64,000 nt of DNA from Sphingomonas chungangi. Lineage in GTDB: Bacteria > Pseudomonadota > Alphaproteobacteria > Sphingomonadales > Sphingomonadaceae. Every line of letters starts with the position of its first letter. Position 1 is the first letter of the stretch. The notes beneath the pieces were generated by a model. That model worked only from the letters and a program-made list of their open reading frames with translations. It ran no database searches and was not told the DNA's origin. The stretch spans positions 124,001 through 188,000 of the forward strand of contig NZ_JACEIB010000001.1 of NCBI RefSeq assembly GCF_013778325.1. The letters run 5' to 3'. The position numbers were made by a program, and so were the translations under genes. Of this stretch, positions 60,778-64,000 are shown piece by piece.

Positions 60778-61473
60778 ATGAAGTCAGAAAAAATATCCAA
60801 AGCCGAGAAAGTGGCGGAAAAACGCTGGTATGACGATGCCTGCGGCACCGCGCTGGCACTGGAATTCGTCGGCGAGCGCTGGTCGCTGCTGATCATCCGC
60901 GAGCTGATGTTCGGCCCGCGCCGCTTCGGCGAGCTGAAGGCCAACCTGCCCGGGATCAGCGCCAACGTGCTGACTCAGCGGCTGGAGGGGCTTGAAGAGG
61001 CGAACGTCCTGGTGAAGCGCAAGCTGCCCTCGGCGCTCTCGGTGCAGGTCTACGAGTTGACCCAATGGGGCTATCTGGCCGAGCCGATGATCCAGGAAAT
61101 GGGGCGCTGGTCCACCCGCTCGCGGCGGCATGACGTGAGCCTGTTCTTCTCGCCGGCCTCGGCGATGATGTCGTTGCGCACGATGATCGACCGCGAGAAG
61201 GCGGGAGGGCTGCGCATGACGATCGCCTTCGAGTTCCCGACCGATCTCTTCGTCGGCGAGCTGGCAGACGGCGCGCTCGAGATCCGCAGGGGGGAGACCG
61301 GCAAGGCCGACGTCCGTTTCATCAGCGACCCAACCACCTTCGCCTTCACCGTCTATGGCAAGATCCGATTCGAGGTGAACGAGGCCGAAGGGAAGCTCAG
61401 GGTCGAGGGCGATCGGGCTGCGGCACAACGTTTCGTCGATCTGTTCGAGCTGCCCGAGAAGCTCGCCGACTGA
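60778..61473 (+). CDS. HxlR family transcriptional regulator with SCP2-like C-terminus
   Basis: A 231-aa regulator. The N-terminal winged HTH reads CGTALALEFVGERWSLLIIRELMFGPRRFGELKANLPGISANVLTQRLEGLEEANVLVKRK in segments, the HxlR pattern. The C-terminal part (about 130-231) resembles a sterol-carrier-type pocket. GTTATTAAAAGCAACT precedes the ATG at 60778. It is divergent from, and likely controls, the VOC-GST-VOC-SRPBCC run. Its stop abuts that of cobP with no gap. Confidence 0.9.
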   Translation: MKSEKISKAEKVAEKRWYDDACGTALALEFVGERWSLLIIRELMFGPRRFGELKANLPGISANVLTQRLEGLEEANVLVKRKLPSALSVQVYELTQWGYLAEPMIQEMGRWSTRSRRHDVSLFFSPASAMMSLRTMIDREKAGGLRMTIAFEFPTDLFVGELADGALEIRRGETGKADVRFISDPTTFAFTVYGKIRFEVNEAEGKLRVEGDRAAAQRFVDLFELPEKLAD

Positions 61474-62010
61474 TCATTTCAGGCGCAGGGGCAATCCCGC
61501 CGCCACGAAGGTCACGTGATCGACTACGGCCGCGATCGACTGGTTGAGCCGGCCCTGCTCGTCGCGGAAGGCGCGCCCGAGGGGCGTTTCGGGGACTAAG
61601 CCCAACCCGACCTCGTTACTCACGAGGAACAGTGGTGCCGCGCGCTCGCGCACGGTGTCGATCAGCCGCTGCGTGTGACCGGCCACATCGTGCCCGCCCA
61701 GCATCAGGTTGGAGAGCCATAAGGTCAGGCAGTCGACGAGCACCGGCTGTTCATACGCGGCGATCGCGTCGGCCAGATCGATCCGGCATTCCACCGTCGT
61801 CCAGCGATCGCCCCGGTCCGCGCGGTGATGGGCGATCCGCGCCGCCATCTCGGCGTCCCCCGCCTCGGCCGTCGCGACATAGATCAGCGGGCCGTCGAAT
61901 GCCTCGGCGGCCGCTTGCGCCAGCCGACTCTTGCCCGATCGCGCGCCGCCGAGAAACAGGCTGGTGGTCAATTTCTGTTGCTCCGACGGCACGCCGCGAC
62001 TATGCGGCAT
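61474..62010 (-). CDS. cobP: Adenosylcobinamide kinase/guanylyltransferase CobP
   Basis: A 178-aa bifunctional enzyme of cobamide nucleotide-loop assembly. SLFLGGARSGKSRLAQ is the P-loop, with ATAEAGDAEMAARIAHHRADRGDRW carrying the guanylylated His, VLVDCLTLWLSNLM and SNEVGLGLVPETPLGRAFRDEQGRLNQ. Start ATG 62010 (MPHSRG); an inner TTG before TTSLFLGG is possible. It is divergent from the cobalamin riboswitch and the BtuB-like receptor, linking salvage of cobinamide to corrinoid uptake. Confidence 0.93.
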   Translation of the reverse strand: MPHSRGVPSEQQKLTTSLFLGGARSGKSRLAQAAAEAFDGPLIYVATAEAGDAEMAARIAHHRADRGDRWTTVECRIDLADAIAAYEQPVLVDCLTLWLSNLMLGGHDVAGHTQRLIDTVRERAAPLFLVSNEVGLGLVPETPLGRAFRDEQGRLNQSIAAVVDHVTFVAAGLPLRLK

Positions 62011-62017
62011 GTGCGAA

Positions 62018-62200
62018 CAGGTTCCCAGAGATGGGATCAAAAGGGAAGCCGGGAGGCGGGCGCAGGCCCTCCGATCCGGCGCTGCCCCCGCAACTGTGAC
62101 CGGCGAGTGCCCTCCATTCGCGCCACTGGATCGTCCGATCCGGGAAGGCCGGAGGACATGACAACCCGGGAGCCAGGAGACCTGCCTGATCGCGGTCTGT
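62018..62200 (+). promoter_or_regulatory. Cobalamin riboswitch
   Basis: The core elements appear in order: GGTTCCC...GGGATCAAAAGGGAA (62020-62054), GCTGCCCCCGCAACTGTGA (around 62080-62099), GGAAGGCC..GACAACCCGGGAGCCAGGAGACCTGCC in segments, including the B12 box GCCAGGAGACCTGCC (62172-62186). It precedes the TonB receptor gene by about 130 bases and should shut it off when adenosylcobalamin is plentiful. Confidence 0.96.
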
Positions 62201-62334
62201 CCTTCGCGCGGACGGGGTGTGCCGGGCGATCGAGGGTTTCTCCTCGCGTGACGACGTCCATTGGGGGTCGTGCGGGGGGATCTGGTCTCAAGCCGCATCG
62301 AGAAGCGCGATCCCCGCAAACGAGCGAGGGAATG

Positions 62335-64000
62335 ATGCGACTTCTATCTCTGTTTCTGCTGACCGCCGCGGTGCCGGCCATGCCTGCCTGGGCTGCCGCC
62401 GATCCGGGCGATTCCGCCCAATCGACCGCCGCGCTGTCCGATGCCACCCAGTCCGGCGATCAGATCGTCGTCACCGCCGGCCGCACCGTGCAACCCTTGT
62501 CCGAGGTCGGCCAGTCGATCACGATCATCGACGCCAAGACCATCAGGACCCAGCAGGCGGTGACGCCGCTGGAGCTGCTGCGGCAGGTGCCGGGCGTCTC
62601 GATCGCGCAGAATGGCGGCATCGGCACCACCGCCTCGGTGTTCATCCGCGGCGCCGACAGCGACCAGACCGTGGCGCTGATCGACGGCGTCAAGATCAAC
62701 GACCCGTCGACGCCCGCCGGCGGCTTCGATTTCGGCAGCCTGCTGATCGGCAACATCGATCGCATCGAGGTGCTACGCGGTCCCTCCTCGGTGCTGTGGG
62801 GCAGCCAGGCGATGGGCGGCGTCGTCAACCTGATCACCCGTCAGCCGACCGACCATCTCGCGGTCAACGCCAGCGCCGAAGGCGGCTCCTTCGGTACCGC
62901 GCACGGCATCGCCAACGTCTCGGACAAGATCGGCCCGCTATCGGCCAGCATAGGCGGCGGCTATTTCCGCACCGACGGCATCTCCGCCTTCGACGGCGGC
63001 ACCGAACGCGACGGCGACAAGAACTACGGCGCCAACGCCAGTTTCAACCTGGCGCTCACCGATGCGATCTCGATCGACCTGCGCGGTTATTACTCGCACA
63101 GCCGCACCGACATCGACGGCTTCCCGCCGCCCAATTTTGTCCTCGCCGACGATGCCGAATATCAGGTCTCGCGCGAGCTGATCGGCTATGCTGGCCTCAA
63201 TGCCGCGTTGTTCGACGGGCATTTCCGCAACCGCATCGGCTTCAGCTACACCGATACCAAGACGCAGGATTTCGATCCGACCAGCGATGTCGAGCTGACC
63301 TTCCTCGGCAAGGGCCGCAACGCGCGGATCGACTATCAGGGCAGTGTCGATATCGCACCGGGCATCCAGGCGACCTTCGGCGCCGAGCACGAGCATTCGC
63401 GTTTCCTCGCGATCAGCAGCTTCGACTTCCCGGCCTCGCCGCCGCCCAACCACGCCGATATCGACAGCGGCTACGCGCAGATCGTCGCCACGCCGATCAA
63501 GGGCCTGACGCTGACCGGCGGTGCGCGCTACGATCACCACAGCCGCTTCGGCGGCAAGACCAGCTTCGCAGGGTCTGGCGTCTATTCGCCAAACGGCGGC
63601 GCCACCACTTTCCGCGCCAGCTATACCGAGGGCTTCAAGGTGCCCTCGCTCTATCAGCTGTTCAGCAATTACGGGAACCTGGCCTTGAGGCCGGAACGAT
63701 CGAAAGGCTGGGATGCCGGCGTCACGCAGAAGGCACTCGACGGGCGTTTCGAGGCGAGTGCGACCTATTTCCGCCGCACGTCGCGCAACCTGATCGATTT
63801 CGTCAGCTGCTTCGTCGCGGTGCCGGCGCCGCAATGCACCGACAACGCCGCCGGTGGCTTCTACGACAATATCGATCGCGCCCGCTCGCAGGGTGTCGAG
63901 GTGACGGTGGCGTTGAAGCCGGTCGACGCGTTCCGGGTGAGCGCCAGCTACACCTATCTCGACGCGAGGAACCTGTCGGCGGGCGCGGAAGGGTTGCGCC
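62335..64000 (+). CDS. btuB: BtuB-like TonB-dependent corrinoid receptor (runs off the window)
   Basis: The first 555 codons of a TonB-dependent outer-membrane receptor; no stop before the window end. A Sec signal (MRLLSLFLLTAAVPAMPAWA) is followed by a TonB-box region (DQIVVTAGR), the plug (VTPLELLRQVPGVSIAQNGG, SVFIRGADSDQTVALIDGVKINDPS, IEVLRGPSSVLWGSQAMGGVVNLIT) and barrel strands. GAGGG lies before ATG 62335 (62332 alternative). The cobalamin riboswitch upstream and cobP alongside support vitamin B12/corrinoid uptake. Confidence 0.94.
   Translation, partial: MRLLSLFLLTAAVPAMPAWAAADPGDSAQSTAALSDATQSGDQIVVTAGRTVQPLSEVGQSITIIDAKTIRTQQAVTPLELLRQVPGVSIAQNGGIGTTASVFIRGADSDQTVALIDGVKINDPSTPAGGFDFGSLLIGNIDRIEVLRGPSSVLWGSQAMGGVVNLITRQPTDHLAVNASAEGGSFGTAHGIANVSDKIGPLSASIGGGYFRTDGISAFDGGTERDGDKNYGANASFNLALTDAISIDLRGYYSHSRTDIDGFPPPNFVLADDAEYQVSRELIGYAGLNAALFDGHFRNRIGFSYTDTKTQDFDPTSDVELTFLGKGRNARIDYQGSVDIAPGIQATFGAEHEHSRFLAISSFDFPASPPPNHADIDSGYAQIVATPIKGLTLTGGARYDHHSRFGGKTSFAGSGVYSPNGGATTFRASYTEGFKVPSLYQLFSNYGNLALRPERSKGWDAGVTQKALDGRFEASATYFRRTSRNLIDFVSCFVAVPAPQCTDNAAGGFYDNIDRARSQGVEVTVALKPVDAFRVSASYTYLDARNLSAGAEGLR

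Overview
The window is high-GC alphaproteobacterial DNA, most likely from a Sphingomonas-type sphingomonad. Supporting points are the gene content (class I PHA synthase with a phasin, NodT-type outer-membrane factors, a TonB receptor behind a cobalamin riboswitch), MOBQ/Ti-type transfer genes, and an imperfect inverted repeat of the kind common between sphingomonad genes. No 16S or other species marker is present, so the assignment rests on gene character only.

Left chromosomal flank (1-13.5 kb): two paralogous glycine-zipper envelope proteins, small proteins of unknown function, a frameshifted L,D-transpeptidase remnant, a Nudix hydrolase, clpS, a phasin gene and phaC, then a forward run of PLP aminotransferase, homoserine dehydrogenase (hom), class II fructose-1,6-bisphosphatase (glpX), a CPA2-type antiporter and recJ, ending at tRNA-Glu(UUC). 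The hom and antiporter genes both have their Shine-Dalgarno sequence buried in the 3' arm of a hairpin.

Integrated element (13,488-38,343): a 24-bp direct repeat containing the last 15 nt of tRNA-Glu flanks about 24.8 kb. In order it holds a P4-type tyrosine integrase; an AlpA-like excision regulator; a 54-aa ribbon-helix-helix protein facing a three-gene operon (Tat-signal-like protein, degenerate nucleotidyltransferase-HEPN fusion, and a regulator with two sigma-region-4-like helices) across a pair of palindromes; TraC/TraD-like proteins divergent from a TraA relaxase-helicase with a Ti/RSF1010-like oriT between them; a DUF6118-like gene cut by an in-frame TAG; a secreted-protein cassette with a Sec-exported RHS polymorphic toxin and a low-GC immunity candidate; a second, opposite-strand VirB2-like pilin; virB2-3-4-6-8-9-10-11; and a small Pro-rich protein with a SLATT-like two-TM protein next to attR. 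No coupling protein (VirD4/TraG), VirB1, VirB5 or VirB7 was found, so the element is either mobilised with help or decayed.

Right chromosomal flank (38.4-64 kb): dienelactone hydrolase; two complete EmrAB/NodT tripartite efflux systems facing each other, one beside a LysR gene and one beside a MarR gene; a nitronate monooxygenase-like gene; a MaoC-CitE pair; gloA-gloB-phhB; a succinate-semialdehyde dehydrogenase; the YbbAP-type ABC system divergent from a TesA-like esterase; an HxlR regulator divergent from a VOC-GST-VOC-SRPBCC run; and cobP divergent from a cobalamin riboswitch and a BtuB-like TonB receptor that runs off the window end.

The most interesting candidates are the three-gene operon with its two-operator control region, the exported RHS toxin-immunity cassette inside a T4SS element, and the Pro-rich/SLATT-like pair beside attR.
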